The position numbers were made by a program, and so were the translations under genes. A DNA stretch of 64,000 bases from Brachymonas wangyanguii. Its GTDB lineage: Bacteria > Pseudomonadota > Gammaproteobacteria > Burkholderiales > Burkholderiaceae_C. The stretch spans positions 558,001 to 622,000 of the forward strand of contig NZ_CP173677.1 of the NCBI RefSeq assembly GCF_045055315.1, read 5' to 3'. Positions 9,364 to 16,715 of this stretch are shown piece by piece. The notes beneath the pieces were generated by a model, which worked only from the letters and a program-made list of their open reading frames with translations, was not told the origin of the DNA and did not search any database. Position 1 is the stretch's first letter. Each line of letters opens with the position of its first letter.

Positions 9364-9364
9364 C

Positions 9365-9712
9365 ATGCAACAGACTGCCGCCCTGGCCATCTTCGAATCG
9401 CTCTCGTCTGCCGTGCGCCTGGATATCTACCGGCTGCTGGTCAAGCGTGGCGCAGAAGGCATGGTGGCGGGGGAAATCGCCACGGAGCTGCAGCTGCCGC
9501 CAGCCAATCTGTCCTTCCATTTCAAGGCGCTGGTGCAATCGGGCCTGCTGACGGTGGAGCAGGAAGGGCGTTTCCAGCGTTACCGTGCCCATATGCCGCT
9601 GATGCTGGACCTGATCGACTACCTTGTGAAAGAATGTTGTGACGGGCATCCGGAACAATGTGCCGGCCTGTGTGACGTGCCTGTGGGTGCGTCACCCGCC
9701 GATCAGGCGTGA
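9365..9712 (+). CDS. arsR: ArsR-family arsenic-responsive repressor
   Basis: A 115-residue winged helix-turn-helix repressor of the SmtB/ArsR family that controls arsenic resistance genes. The recognition region reads EIATELQLPPANLSFHFKALVQSGLL (about 37-62), followed by a wing with EQEGRFQRYR. It lacks the ELCVCDL metal motif of the E. coli plasmid ArsR. Instead it has a C-terminal cysteine cluster, C91-C92 and C99, with C103 nearby. This resembles the Acidithiobacillus-type ArsR that binds As(III) near the C terminus. The ATG at 9365 has no Shine-Dalgarno sequence and sits 6 nt after TAGAAT, so translation is probably leaderless. Confidence 0.92.
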   Translation: MQQTAALAIFESLSSAVRLDIYRLLVKRGAEGMVAGEIATELQLPPANLSFHFKALVQSGLLTVEQEGRFQRYRAHMPLMLDLIDYLVKECCDGHPEQCAGLCDVPVGASPADQA

Positions 9713-9732
9713 GCAGCAGGGCGGCTTTTTTT
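9696..9732 (+). terminator. Possible weak terminator/attenuator after arsR
   Basis: A 5-bp stem (CCGCC at 9696-9700 with GGCGG at 9720-9724) and long loop are followed at once by a run of seven T. The stem partly overlaps the arsR stop. It may attenuate readthrough from arsR into arsC; the stem is short, so this is tentative. Confidence 0.35.
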
Positions 9733-9740
9733 GTGCTGAT

Positions 9741-9767
9741 ATTTGAATCATTCATTTAATGTCAAAT
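9741..9767 (+). promoter_or_regulatory. ArsR-type operator 2 with a second promoter before arsC
   Basis: The arms ATTTGA (9741-9746) and TCAAAT (9762-9767) are 15 nt apart, exactly as in the box before arsR. A promoter TTGTGC (9731-9736), 18 nt, TTTAAT (9755-9760) overlaps the box. This suggests arsC-acr3 has its own ArsR-controlled promoter in addition to readthrough from arsR. Confidence 0.65.
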
Positions 9768-9835
9768 TAATGACGAACTGGTGACCGTGGTGGCCAGACT
9801 GGCCTGATGTTCCCAGCAAACAGGAGGGTAGAACA

Positions 9836-10366
9836 ATGGACAACAACCGTGTTTTCAATGTGCTGGTGCTGTGCACCGGCAACTCGGCCCGCAGCATCAT
9901 GGGCGAGGCACTGTTCAACTTTATCGGCAAGGGCAAGTTCAAGGCCTACAGCGCCGGCAGCCACCCGGCAGGCCAGGTGAACCCGATCACGCTGGAGTTG
10001 CTGCAGGCCGCGCATCTGCCGGTGGACGACTTGCGCAGCAAGAGCTGGGACGAGTTTGCCGGTGCCGATGCACCGAAGATGGATTTCATCATCACCGTAT
10101 GTGACCAGGCCGCGGGCGAAGTCTGTCCGTACTGGCCCGGTTCGCCGGTGAGCGCCCACTGGGGCTTCCCGGACCCGGCTGCGGTAGAGGGCAGCGATGC
10201 CGACAAGCGCCGTGCCTTCAACAACACGCTGCATGGCCTGGCCAACCGCATCCGCGAGTTTTCCAGCCTGCCGCTGGCCTCGCTGGACGCGCTGGCGCTG
10301 AAGCACGAGTTGGACAAGATCGGCCAGCAGACGATTGACCCGACAGACCGCCGCGGCCAGGCCTGA
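9836..10366 (+). CDS. arsC: Arsenate reductase ArsC (low-molecular-weight phosphatase fold)
   Basis: Cytosolic reductase converting arsenate to arsenite for export by the downstream Acr3. The 176-residue protein starts with the LMW-PTP loop: C13-T-G-N-S-A-R19-S, the C-x5-R catalytic loop. It has a further cysteine pair in VCDQAAGEVCP (about residues 90-98), as in thioredoxin-coupled arsenate reductases, and the FPDPA motif near residue 118. The C-terminal helix region is about 30 residues longer than the shortest family members. An AGGAGG-like sequence 11 nt upstream (CAGGAGGGT) supports the ATG. It lies between arsR and acr3, which fixes the role. Confidence 0.93.
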   Translation: MDNNRVFNVLVLCTGNSARSIMGEALFNFIGKGKFKAYSAGSHPAGQVNPITLELLQAAHLPVDDLRSKSWDEFAGADAPKMDFIITVCDQAAGEVCPYWPGSPVSAHWGFPDPAAVEGSDADKRRAFNNTLHGLANRIREFSSLPLASLDALALKHELDKIGQQTIDPTDRRGQA

Positions 10367-10378
10367 ATCCGGCCCCTG

Positions 10379-10417
10379 TCGCGCTGCACCATCAAGGGGG
10401 TGGGCAGCGCGATTTTT
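10379..10417 (+). terminator. Intrinsic terminator between arsC and acr3
   Basis: A 9-bp perfect stem TCGCGCTGC / GCAGCGCGA closes a 16-nt loop and is followed immediately by TTTTT. It is a convincing Rho-independent terminator inside what is otherwise a resistance operon, and would lower acr3 expression relative to arsC. Confidence 0.8.
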
Positions 10418-10449
10418 CATCACTTCACGACAGTACAGAAAGCAGCATC

Positions 10450-11472
10450 ATGGGATTATTTGAACGTTACCTGACGGTATGGGTAGGGCTGGGCATTGCC
10501 GCCGGCGTGGCGCTGGGGCTGGCCATGCCCGGCGTGTTCGAGGCAATTGCGGCACTGGAACTGGCGCACGTGAACCTGGTGGTGGCCGTGCTGATCTGGG
10601 TGATGATCTACCCGATGATGATCCAGGTGGACTGGAGCTCGGTCAAGGACGTGGGCAAGCGGCCCAGGGGCCTGTTGCTGACGCTGGTGGTGAACTGGCT
10701 GATCAAGCCCTTCACCATGGCAGCGCTGGGCGTGCTGTTCTTCCACTACATTTTTGCGCCCTGGGTCGATCCGCAATCGGCCACCGAATACATCGCCGGC
10801 ATGATCCTGCTCGGCGTGGCACCGTGTACCGCCATGGTGTTTGTCTGGAGCCAGCTGGTCAAGGGCGATGCCAGTTACACGCTGGTGCAGGTGTCTGTGA
10901 ACGACCTGATCATGATCGTGGCGTTTGCACCGATTGCAGCTTTCCTGCTTGGCGTGACGAATGTGACGGTGCCGTGGGAAACGCTGCTGCTGTCGACCGT
11001 GCTGTACGTGGTGCTGCCGCTGATCGCCGGCGTGCTGACGCGCCGTGCGCTGCTGCGCCGCTCGCCTGCCGCGGTGGCGGAATTCACGGCGCGGCTCAAG
11101 CCCTGGTCCATGTTCGGCCTGATTGGCACCGTGGTGCTGCTGTTCGGATTCCAGGCGCAGACGATTGTGGCCAAGCCGCTGGTGATCGTGCTGATCGCGA
11201 TTCCGCTGCTGCTGCAGACCTACGGCATCTTTTTTATCAGCCTGCTGGGTGCGCGCCTGCTCAAGCTGCCGCACAACGTGGCCGGACCGGCCTGCCTGAT
11301 CGGCACCTCCAACTTCTTCGAACTGGCGGTGGCTGTGGCGATTTCGCTGTTTGGTCTGCAGTCAGGTGCGGCACTGGCCACCGTGGTTGGCGTGCTCGTG
11401 GAAGTGCCGGTGATGCTGTCGCTGTGCGCCATGCTGAATCGCATGGAGCAGAAGCGGCTGGCGGCGGCTTGA
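10450..11472 (+). CDS. acr3: Arsenite efflux transporter, ACR3 family
   Basis: A 340-residue inner-membrane carrier of about 10 transmembrane helices that exports arsenite, driven by proton motive force. Family hallmarks visible here are the early MIYPMMIQVDWSSV segment, the GMILLGVAPCTAMVFVWSQL stretch in TM4 containing the cysteine essential in characterised Acr3 proteins, and VNDLIMIVAFAPI. In TM9, LIGTSNFFELAVAVAISLFG is strongly conserved. The ATG lies 33 nt after the terminator that follows arsC. The stop is 4 nt from the stop of the convergent DUF411 gene. Confidence 0.95.
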   Translation: MGLFERYLTVWVGLGIAAGVALGLAMPGVFEAIAALELAHVNLVVAVLIWVMIYPMMIQVDWSSVKDVGKRPRGLLLTLVVNWLIKPFTMAALGVLFFHYIFAPWVDPQSATEYIAGMILLGVAPCTAMVFVWSQLVKGDASYTLVQVSVNDLIMIVAFAPIAAFLLGVTNVTVPWETLLLSTVLYVVLPLIAGVLTRRALLRRSPAAVAEFTARLKPWSMFGLIGTVVLLFGFQAQTIVAKPLVIVLIAIPLLLQTYGIFFISLLGARLLKLPHNVAGPACLIGTSNFFELAVAVAISLFGLQSGAALATVVGVLVEVPVMLSLCAMLNRMEQKRLAAA

Positions 11473-11476
11473 TGGT

Positions 11477-11956
11477 TTAGCCGTGACGCTGGAACACGCT
11501 GCTGCTGCCGTCACGCTGCACCAGCAGCGTGGCGTAGCGGTCGCGGCGGCCGCCATAGACCGGGCCGTCCATGCCCGGGGAGCCGATCGGCATGCCAGGC
11601 ACGGCCAGGCCGAGCGCCTTCGGCTTGTCGCGCAGCAGGCGGCGGATCTCGTTGGCATGCACATGGCCCTCGATCACGTAGCTGCCGACCACGGCGGTGT
11701 GGCAGGAGGCGTAGCGCTGGGCCAGGCCGAGGCGGGCGCGCACCGCGTTGTTGCCGGTGTCGTAGCTGGTAACGCGGAAGCCGTTGGCTTCCATGTGTGC
11801 GATCCAGTCCTTGCAGCAGCCGCAGCTGGCGTCTTTCCAGACCGTGACCGGAGTAGCGTTGGCGGCGGGGCGCGCCCATAGCGGGCTGGCCAGGCTGGCG
11901 GCAGCGCCGGCAGACAGCAGGCGCAGGAGGTGACGACGGGAGGCTGGTGCGGTCAT
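11477..11956 (-). CDS. DUF411 family metal-binding protein, exported
   Basis: A 159-residue protein with an N-terminal SRRHLLRLLSAGAAASLASPLWA sorting signal that resembles a Tat leader (a twin arginine followed by a short hydrophobic stretch). The mature part has the DUF411 signature: VTVWKDASCGCCKDW with three cysteines near residue 45, then a CHTA motif and EGHVHANEI. DUF411 proteins are often found with copper or heavy-metal resistance genes and are thought to bind metal in the periplasm. The exact role is not known. It is convergent with acr3 and has its own promoter at 11989-12017. Confidence 0.85.
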   Translation of the reverse strand: MTAPASRRHLLRLLSAGAAASLASPLWARPAANATPVTVWKDASCGCCKDWIAHMEANGFRVTSYDTGNNAVRARLGLAQRYASCHTAVVGSYVIEGHVHANEIRRLLRDKPKALGLAVPGMPIGSPGMDGPVYGGRRDRYATLLVQRDGSSSVFQRHG

Positions 11957-11988
11957 GGTGGTATCTTCTGGTTCGCAAGGAAGGCGCT

Positions 11989-12017
11989 ATATTGCCATGA
12001 GTCGAATAGCCTATCAA
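11989..12017 (-). promoter_or_regulatory. Sigma70-type promoter of the DUF411 gene
   Basis: Read on the minus strand: -35 TTGATA (12017-12012), a 17-nt spacer and -10 CAATAT (11994-11989). Transcription would start near 11982, leaving a leader of about 26 nt before the ATG at 11956. Confidence 0.55.
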
Positions 12018-12101
12018 CTGCGGTATTTTGCAAATGACGGCTGCCGCAGCCACAGGCGCGCTAGGATGGCAGCACCACCGAACTGATCCGAGGAGAAAGC
12101 C

Positions 12102-12413
12102 ATGCTGGTGTCCATCGTCACTTTCCGCCTGTCCAAACCCTGGAGCGTGGAGCAGGCCGCTGCCGTGTTCCAGTCTACCGCGCCCAAGTATGTCGGCCTG
12201 GCCGGCCTGAAGCGCAAGCACTACTACGTGTCCGAGCAGGGCGATCGCGCCGGTGGCATCTATTTCTGGGACAGCCGCGCCGCGGCCGATGCCTGCTACA
12301 CCGATGACTGGAAGGCGATGGTCACGGCCAAGTATGGCGCGCCGCCAGAAATCCAGTTCTACGAGGTACCGGTATCGGTCAACAACCTGACTGGGCAGAT
12401 CGAGACCGACTGA
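12102..12413 (+). CDS. YdhR-like small monooxygenase-fold protein
   Basis: A 103-residue protein that reads like the dimeric ferredoxin-like alpha/beta-barrel fold of YdhR and antibiotic-biosynthesis monooxygenases: a first strand MLVSIVTFRL, a helix with AAAVFQSTAPKYVGLAGLKRKHYYVSE, then GGIYFWDSRAAADACYTDDWKAMVTAKYG. No catalytic assignment is possible. GAGGAG precedes the ATG with normal spacing. It converges on the next MFS gene. Confidence 0.75.
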   Translation: MLVSIVTFRLSKPWSVEQAAAVFQSTAPKYVGLAGLKRKHYYVSEQGDRAGGIYFWDSRAAADACYTDDWKAMVTAKYGAPPEIQFYEVPVSVNNLTGQIETD

Positions 12414-12425
12414 GCCATTGCACGA

Positions 12426-13622
12426 TCAGGCCGCACCCGGCTTGCGCGAGGCCTGCCACAGCCAGGCGGCGGTGATCAGCAGCAGCACGGTCGCCGAGGC
12501 ATGGCCCCAGGCCAGGGCGTCCCAGCCGAGCCAGCGCTGGTCGCCAATCGCGCGTACCAGCAAGGGGCCGAGGATCTGGCCGGCGGCAAAGGCCACCGTC
12601 ATGCGCGCCAGCAGCGGCGTCGGATTGTCGGGCGCGTAGGCGCGCGCCAGCTGCAGGCCGCCCATGGTGGTGAGCAGGAAGGTGCCACCCACCAGCACCG
12701 CCGATAGCGCCAGCGACCACAGCGCCGGGTTCAGCAGCGGCATCAGCGTGCCGATTGCCATGATGCCTTGTGCCACTGCCCACAGGCGATGCCGGCTCCA
12801 GTTGGACATCCACAGCGCGGCTGCCGCCACCGAGACGGCGGCAGCCGCCCCGAATAGCGGCCAGGTCAGGCCGAATACCATGGGATCGCTGATCTGCTGG
12901 CGCGCCAGGGTGGGCAGAAAGGTGGCCGGCATGATGTAGCCAAAGCCGAAAATGCCGTAGCAGACGATCAGGCCCAGCGTCCTGGGAGGCGCGTCTGGCT
13001 GCTGGCCGGCCGGCGTGCTGCTGGCAGCGGCTGTCGCAGGACCGGGTTGGGCCAGGACATGCAGCAGCAACGCTCCGATCAGCGTCACCACGCCAAACTC
13101 CAGCCACAGCGCCTGCGCGCTCTGGTGGCCGCCGATCCAGGCGACCACGCCGGCCAGTGCAATGCCCTTGCCGACGCCGACATAAATCCAGGCACCGCGG
13201 TGCGACAGGTGCCGTCGCGCCATTTCACCCAGGCACCAGCTGCTGGTGCAGACCAGCGCCCAGGCGCTGAACACGCCAGCCACGGTGCGCAGCAGCGCGC
13301 CAGACCAGACTGGCAGGCCGTCACCGACCCAGGCTACCGCCAGCGTGGTAGCCGCCACGCCATACAGCGCCAGCCGCAGGCCGCGCAAGGGCTGCGCCGA
13401 AAACCAGGCCGCCGTCAGCGCGCCCAACAGGTAGCCGACATAGTTGAGCGTGGCCCATTCCGCTCCCTGGGCGGCAGTCAGGGTGCCGTCGCGGAGCATC
13501 AGCGGCATCAGCGGGGTAAAGGCGAATCGCCCAATGCCCATGGCCAGCGCCAGCGCCATCGCGCCGAGCACGAGAATAAGCCAATCGGGCAGGGTGGAAG
13601 CGGGCCGGGAACTGCGGGGCAT
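12426..13622 (-). CDS. YbfB/YjiJ-family MFS transporter
   Basis: A 398-residue, roughly 12-helix membrane protein. The N-terminal AMGIGRFAFTPLMPLMLRDGTLTAAQGAEWATLNYVGYLLGAL block is the signature of the YbfB/YjiJ branch of the major facilitator superfamily, whose substrates are mostly unknown. The mid-protein loop has KGIALAG, and GYIMPATFLPTL opens the second half. ATG 13622 is chosen because the conserved first helix begins about 12 residues later. It is divergent from the cadA-like gene; its own leader region contains the metal-responsive operator on the other strand. Confidence 0.85.
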   Translation of the reverse strand: MPRSSRPASTLPDWLILVLGAMALALAMGIGRFAFTPLMPLMLRDGTLTAAQGAEWATLNYVGYLLGALTAAWFSAQPLRGLRLALYGVAATTLAVAWVGDGLPVWSGALLRTVAGVFSAWALVCTSSWCLGEMARRHLSHRGAWIYVGVGKGIALAGVVAWIGGHQSAQALWLEFGVVTLIGALLLHVLAQPGPATAAASSTPAGQQPDAPPRTLGLIVCYGIFGFGYIMPATFLPTLARQQISDPMVFGLTWPLFGAAAAVSVAAAALWMSNWSRHRLWAVAQGIMAIGTLMPLLNPALWSLALSAVLVGGTFLLTTMGGLQLARAYAPDNPTPLLARMTVAFAAGQILGPLLVRAIGDQRWLGWDALAWGHASATVLLLITAAWLWQASRKPGAA

Positions 13623-13699
13623 GGGGTCTCCTGAAACGGAATCGCAACGATCATGCCAGACGCCAGGGCCGGTATGACAACCCTGATGATCACAGGGGT

Positions 13700-13730
13700 T
13701 TGACCTTGTAGTGACTTCAGGGTTCATCAT
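13700..13730 (+). promoter_or_regulatory. MerR-family (CadR/PbrR-type) operator-promoter of the metal ATPase
   Basis: A -35 TTGACC (13700-13705) is separated by 19 nt from a -10-like CATCAT (13725-13730), the long spacer typical of MerR-family activators. The spacer lies within a 21-bp dyad (13703-13723): ACCTTGTAGT-G-ACTTCAGGGT, 8 of 10 positions symmetric, close to the operators of lead/cadmium/zinc-sensing MerR proteins. No merR-type gene lies in this window. Confidence 0.8.
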
Positions 13731-13737
13731 GACAGAC

Positions 13738-16329
13738 ATGAAGCACGATTCCCATTCCCATGATGTTGTTGAAGACGGCCAGAGCCACGGCTGTGCTGCC
13801 TCGGTGCCGCAAACGCCGGTGAAGGCAGCGAGTGGCTGCTGCGGTCCGGCGGTAGCGGCTGACAAGGGTAGCTGCTGCGATGCCATCCCTGAGGCGCCAG
13901 CGCAGTCTGGAAGTGACTGCTGTGGCGGCTGCATCCCGCAGGAGGAGCCCGAAAGCAGTTGCGGTAGCAGCGCCTGCGCAAGCCCGATGCCGCTGGGCAG
14001 TGCAGCCAGCACCTTGCAGCTGCGCATTCCCGATATGGATTGCCCGAGCGAGGAAGCGATGATCCGCCGCGCGCTCGACGGTATGGCGGTGGGTAGCCTG
14101 CGCTTTGACCTGGGAGGCCGCACGCTGACGCTGCAGGCCGATGACAGTGCCCATGCGGCCATCGTGCAGGCGATCGAAGCCGCCGGCCTGAAGACCGAGC
14201 GCGTGGCGCAAGGCGGTCTCCTGCTGCGTGTACCGGACATGGATTGCCCGAGCGAGGAAGCGATGATCCGCCGCGCGCTCGATGGCATGGCGGTAGGCAG
14301 CCTGCGTTTTGACCTGTCGGCACGCACGGTGACGGTGCAGGCCGCAGAAAGCGCCTGGGACGGAATCGAGCAGGCGATTCAGGCGGCTGGCCTGAAGACC
14401 GAGCGTCTGAGCCAGGCGATCCCGGCGGCAGATACGCAGCAGCGCCAGCAGCGCGAGATGGTCAAGCTGGGCGCGGCGCTGGTGCTGGCCCTGGGGGCCG
14501 AGCTGATCCACTTCTTCGCGCCGGAGACGCTGACCTGGGAGATCGCCAGCATGGCCGTGGCGGCGCTGGCGATTGCGCTGTCCGGCTTTGCCGTCTACCG
14601 CAAGGGGCTGGCATCGCTGCTGCGTGGCCAGCTCAACATCACGGCGTTGATGACGGTGGCCGTGACCGGCGCCTTCCTTATCGGCCAGTGGGCGGAAGCC
14701 GCGATGGTGATGGCGCTGTATGCGATGGCCGAGCTGATCGAGGTGCGTGCGGTAGACCGGGCGCGCAACGCTATCAAGAGCCTGCTCGAATTGGCGCCCT
14801 CGGTGGCCGAGGTGCGCCAGCCGGATGGCAGCTGGCTCAGCCAGCCGGCGGCAGCGATCCGCGTGGGTGCCATCGTGCGCGTGAAGCCGGGCGAGCGGCT
14901 GGCACTGGACGGCCGCGTGCAGGCCGGCCACAGCGCCATCGACCAGGCACCGGTGACGGGCGAAAGCGTGCCGGTGGAAAAAGGCCCGGGCGACGAGGTC
15001 TTTGCCGGCACCATCAACCAGCACGGCGCGCTGGAATTCGAAGTCACCGCGCCGGCCACCGATACCGTATTGGCGCGCATCATCCACGCCGTGGAAGAGG
15101 CACAGGGTTCGCGTGCGCCAACCCAGCGCTTTGTTGATCGCTTTGCCGCGGTCTACACGCCGGCCGTGTTCATCATCGCGATCCTGGTGGCGATTCTCGG
15201 CCCCTGGCTGGGCGGCTGGAGCTGGCTGACCGGCCTGTACAAGGCGCTGGTGCTGCTGGTGATTGCCTGCCCGTGTGCGCTGGTGATTTCCACGCCGGTG
15301 ACGGTGGTGAGTGGTTTGGCGGCAGCGGCAAGGCGAGGCATCCTGATCAAGGGTGGTGCCTACCTGGAAGAAGCGCGCAAGATCACGCAGATGGCGCTGG
15401 ACAAGACCGGCACCATCACCGAAGGCAAGCCGCGGCTGGTGGCGCAGGAAAGCCTGCGTGCCGATATCCCAGCCGATCAGATCTGGCAACTGGCGGCTGC
15501 CATGGCGGCGCGCTCCGACCATCCGGTGTCGAAAGCCATCGTGCAGGGACTGGCCGTGTCCACCAGCTTGCCCGAGGTGGAGGCGTTTGCCGCCGAAGCC
15601 GGCCGTGGCACGCTGGGCAGCATCGCCGGACAGGCGCTGGTACTGGGCAACCGCCGCTGGATCGAGGAGCGTGGCCAGCTGACGCCGGCGCTGGCCGAAC
15701 GCCTGGCCGTGCACGAGCGGCAGGGTCGCAGCATCAGCCTGCTGGCCGATGCGCAGGGCGTGCTCGGCCTGTTTGCCGTGGCCGATGCGATCAAGCCCAG
15801 CTCGCAGCAGGCGATCCGGGAACTGCGCGCCCTCGGCATCACCCCGGTGATGCTGACCGGCGACAACCCGGCCACGGCGCAGGCGATTGCCGCCGAAGCC
15901 GGCATCAGCGAGGTACAGGCCGGCCTGTTGCCGCAGCAAAAACTGGAAGCGATCCAGGCCATGGCGGCGCAGCCGCAGCAGGCGATCGGCATGGTCGGCG
16001 ACGGCATCAACGATGCGCCGGCCCTGGCCGCGGCCCAGGTCGGCTTTGCCATGGGCCAGGCCGGCACCCACACCGCCACCGAAGCAGCTGATGTCGTCAT
16101 CATGAACGACGACCTGCGCCGCGTCCCCGAAACCATCCGCCTGTCACGCCGCGCCCATGGCGTGCTCTGGCAGAACATCAGCCTGGCGCTGGGCATCAAG
16201 GCGGTGTTCCTGCTGCTGGCGGTGTTTGGCAACGCCAGCATGTGGATGGCGGTGTTTGCCGATGTCGGGGCGGCGCTGCTGGTGGTGTTTAACGGGTTGC
16301 GGATGTTGCGGTGGCGGCCATCTGTCTGA
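13738..16329 (+). CDS. cadA: Heavy-metal P1B-type ATPase (Cd/Zn/Pb, CadA/ZntA type)
   Basis: An inner-membrane exporter of soft divalent metals, 863 residues. The N terminus (1-90) is His/Cys-rich, with HDSHSHD and several CC and C-x2-C pairs. Two HMA domains follow, with DMDCPSEE centred on C102 and C170. Then come TM helices, the TGES actuator loop, CPC in the membrane site (511-513), phosphorylated D555 in DKTGT, and GDGINDAPAL. The CPC and the MDCPxEE-type HMA motif fit the Zn/Cd/Pb group. ATG 13738 is chosen because the -10 ends at 13730, so a transcript would begin near here. ATG 13729 and GTG 13711 are in-frame alternatives but lie inside the promoter. Confidence 0.93.
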   Translation: MKHDSHSHDVVEDGQSHGCAASVPQTPVKAASGCCGPAVAADKGSCCDAIPEAPAQSGSDCCGGCIPQEEPESSCGSSACASPMPLGSAASTLQLRIPDMDCPSEEAMIRRALDGMAVGSLRFDLGGRTLTLQADDSAHAAIVQAIEAAGLKTERVAQGGLLLRVPDMDCPSEEAMIRRALDGMAVGSLRFDLSARTVTVQAAESAWDGIEQAIQAAGLKTERLSQAIPAADTQQRQQREMVKLGAALVLALGAELIHFFAPETLTWEIASMAVAALAIALSGFAVYRKGLASLLRGQLNITALMTVAVTGAFLIGQWAEAAMVMALYAMAELIEVRAVDRARNAIKSLLELAPSVAEVRQPDGSWLSQPAAAIRVGAIVRVKPGERLALDGRVQAGHSAIDQAPVTGESVPVEKGPGDEVFAGTINQHGALEFEVTAPATDTVLARIIHAVEEAQGSRAPTQRFVDRFAAVYTPAVFIIAILVAILGPWLGGWSWLTGLYKALVLLVIACPCALVISTPVTVVSGLAAAARRGILIKGGAYLEEARKITQMALDKTGTITEGKPRLVAQESLRADIPADQIWQLAAAMAARSDHPVSKAIVQGLAVSTSLPEVEAFAAEAGRGTLGSIAGQALVLGNRRWIEERGQLTPALAERLAVHERQGRSISLLADAQGVLGLFAVADAIKPSSQQAIRELRALGITPVMLTGDNPATAQAIAAEAGISEVQAGLLPQQKLEAIQAMAAQPQQAIGMVGDGINDAPALAAAQVGFAMGQAGTHTATEAADVVIMNDDLRRVPETIRLSRRAHGVLWQNISLALGIKAVFLLLAVFGNASMWMAVFADVGAALLVVFNGLRMLRWRPSV
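14014..14421 (+). repeat. Tandem duplication of the HMA domain (204-nt unit)
   Basis: Two adjacent 68-codon units encode nearly the same HMA domain. A 44-nt core is identical in both copies (14035-14078 and 14239-14282, offset 204 nt), and most other differences are at third codon positions. This looks like a recent tandem duplication or gene conversion inside the metal ATPase gene. Confidence 0.85.
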
Positions 16330-16348
16330 TGAGGGGGACAAACAGAGG

Positions 16349-16395
16349 TTGCTGCAGCATTGGCCCTGCGGTATGATAACCTATCATTTTGATAG
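16349..16395 (+). promoter_or_regulatory. Promoter and palindromic operator of the toxin-antitoxin pair
   Basis: A near-consensus promoter, TTGCTG (16349-16354), 17 nt, TATGAT (16372-16377), is followed at the expected start point by a perfect inverted repeat CTATCA-TTT-TGATAG (16381-16395). This is the layout expected for autorepression by the HTH antitoxin encoded just downstream. Confidence 0.7.
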
Positions 16396-16404
16396 ATAGA
16401 TCAC

Positions 16405-16713
16405 GTGCGCCAACCCAGCATTCATCAGCTTGAGAAGCACATCCGGAAGATGGCTGCTGACAGTTCCAACGTGCTGATCACCCGGCATGCCGAAGTACGC
16501 ATGTGGGGGCGAAAGATCAACCGGCCCATGGTGTTTGATGTCTTGCTGAAAGGAAAGATAGCGATGCCGCCGGAGCCGGATATCCGCCATGGAGGACTGA
16601 ACTGTCGCATGGGCCGCTACGTGGCTGGCATGAATGTCGCGGTGGTGGTGCATGTGGAATATCCTGAGCCTGACCTGATCGTCGTGACCGTGATTGACAT
16701 TACGAAGGAGTAG
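16405..16713 (+). CDS. DUF4258 family protein, probable toxin
   Basis: A 102-residue basic protein with the DUF4258 pattern: a helix ending in ITRHAEVRMWGRKI (the conserved His-Ala-x-x-Arg-Met segment), then MVFDVLLKGKI, and strands with VVVHVEYPEPDLIVVTVIDI. Proteins of this fold are often toxin components. It starts at GTG 16405, the first start after the promoter, and its stop is 2 nt from the start of a helix-turn-helix gene. Toxin-first, HTH-antitoxin-second order resembles HigBA and MqsRA systems. Toxicity and target are inferred, not shown. Confidence 0.7.
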   Translation: MRQPSIHQLEKHIRKMAADSSNVLITRHAEVRMWGRKINRPMVFDVLLKGKIAMPPEPDIRHGGLNCRMGRYVAGMNVAVVVHVEYPEPDLIVVTVIDITKE

Positions 16714-16715
16714 CC

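Noticed and set aside
13717..16071. A 784-codon minus-strand frame opposite the metal ATPase
   Set aside because: It mirrors the ATPase coding sequence, has no recognisable motif and contains the operator region at its end.
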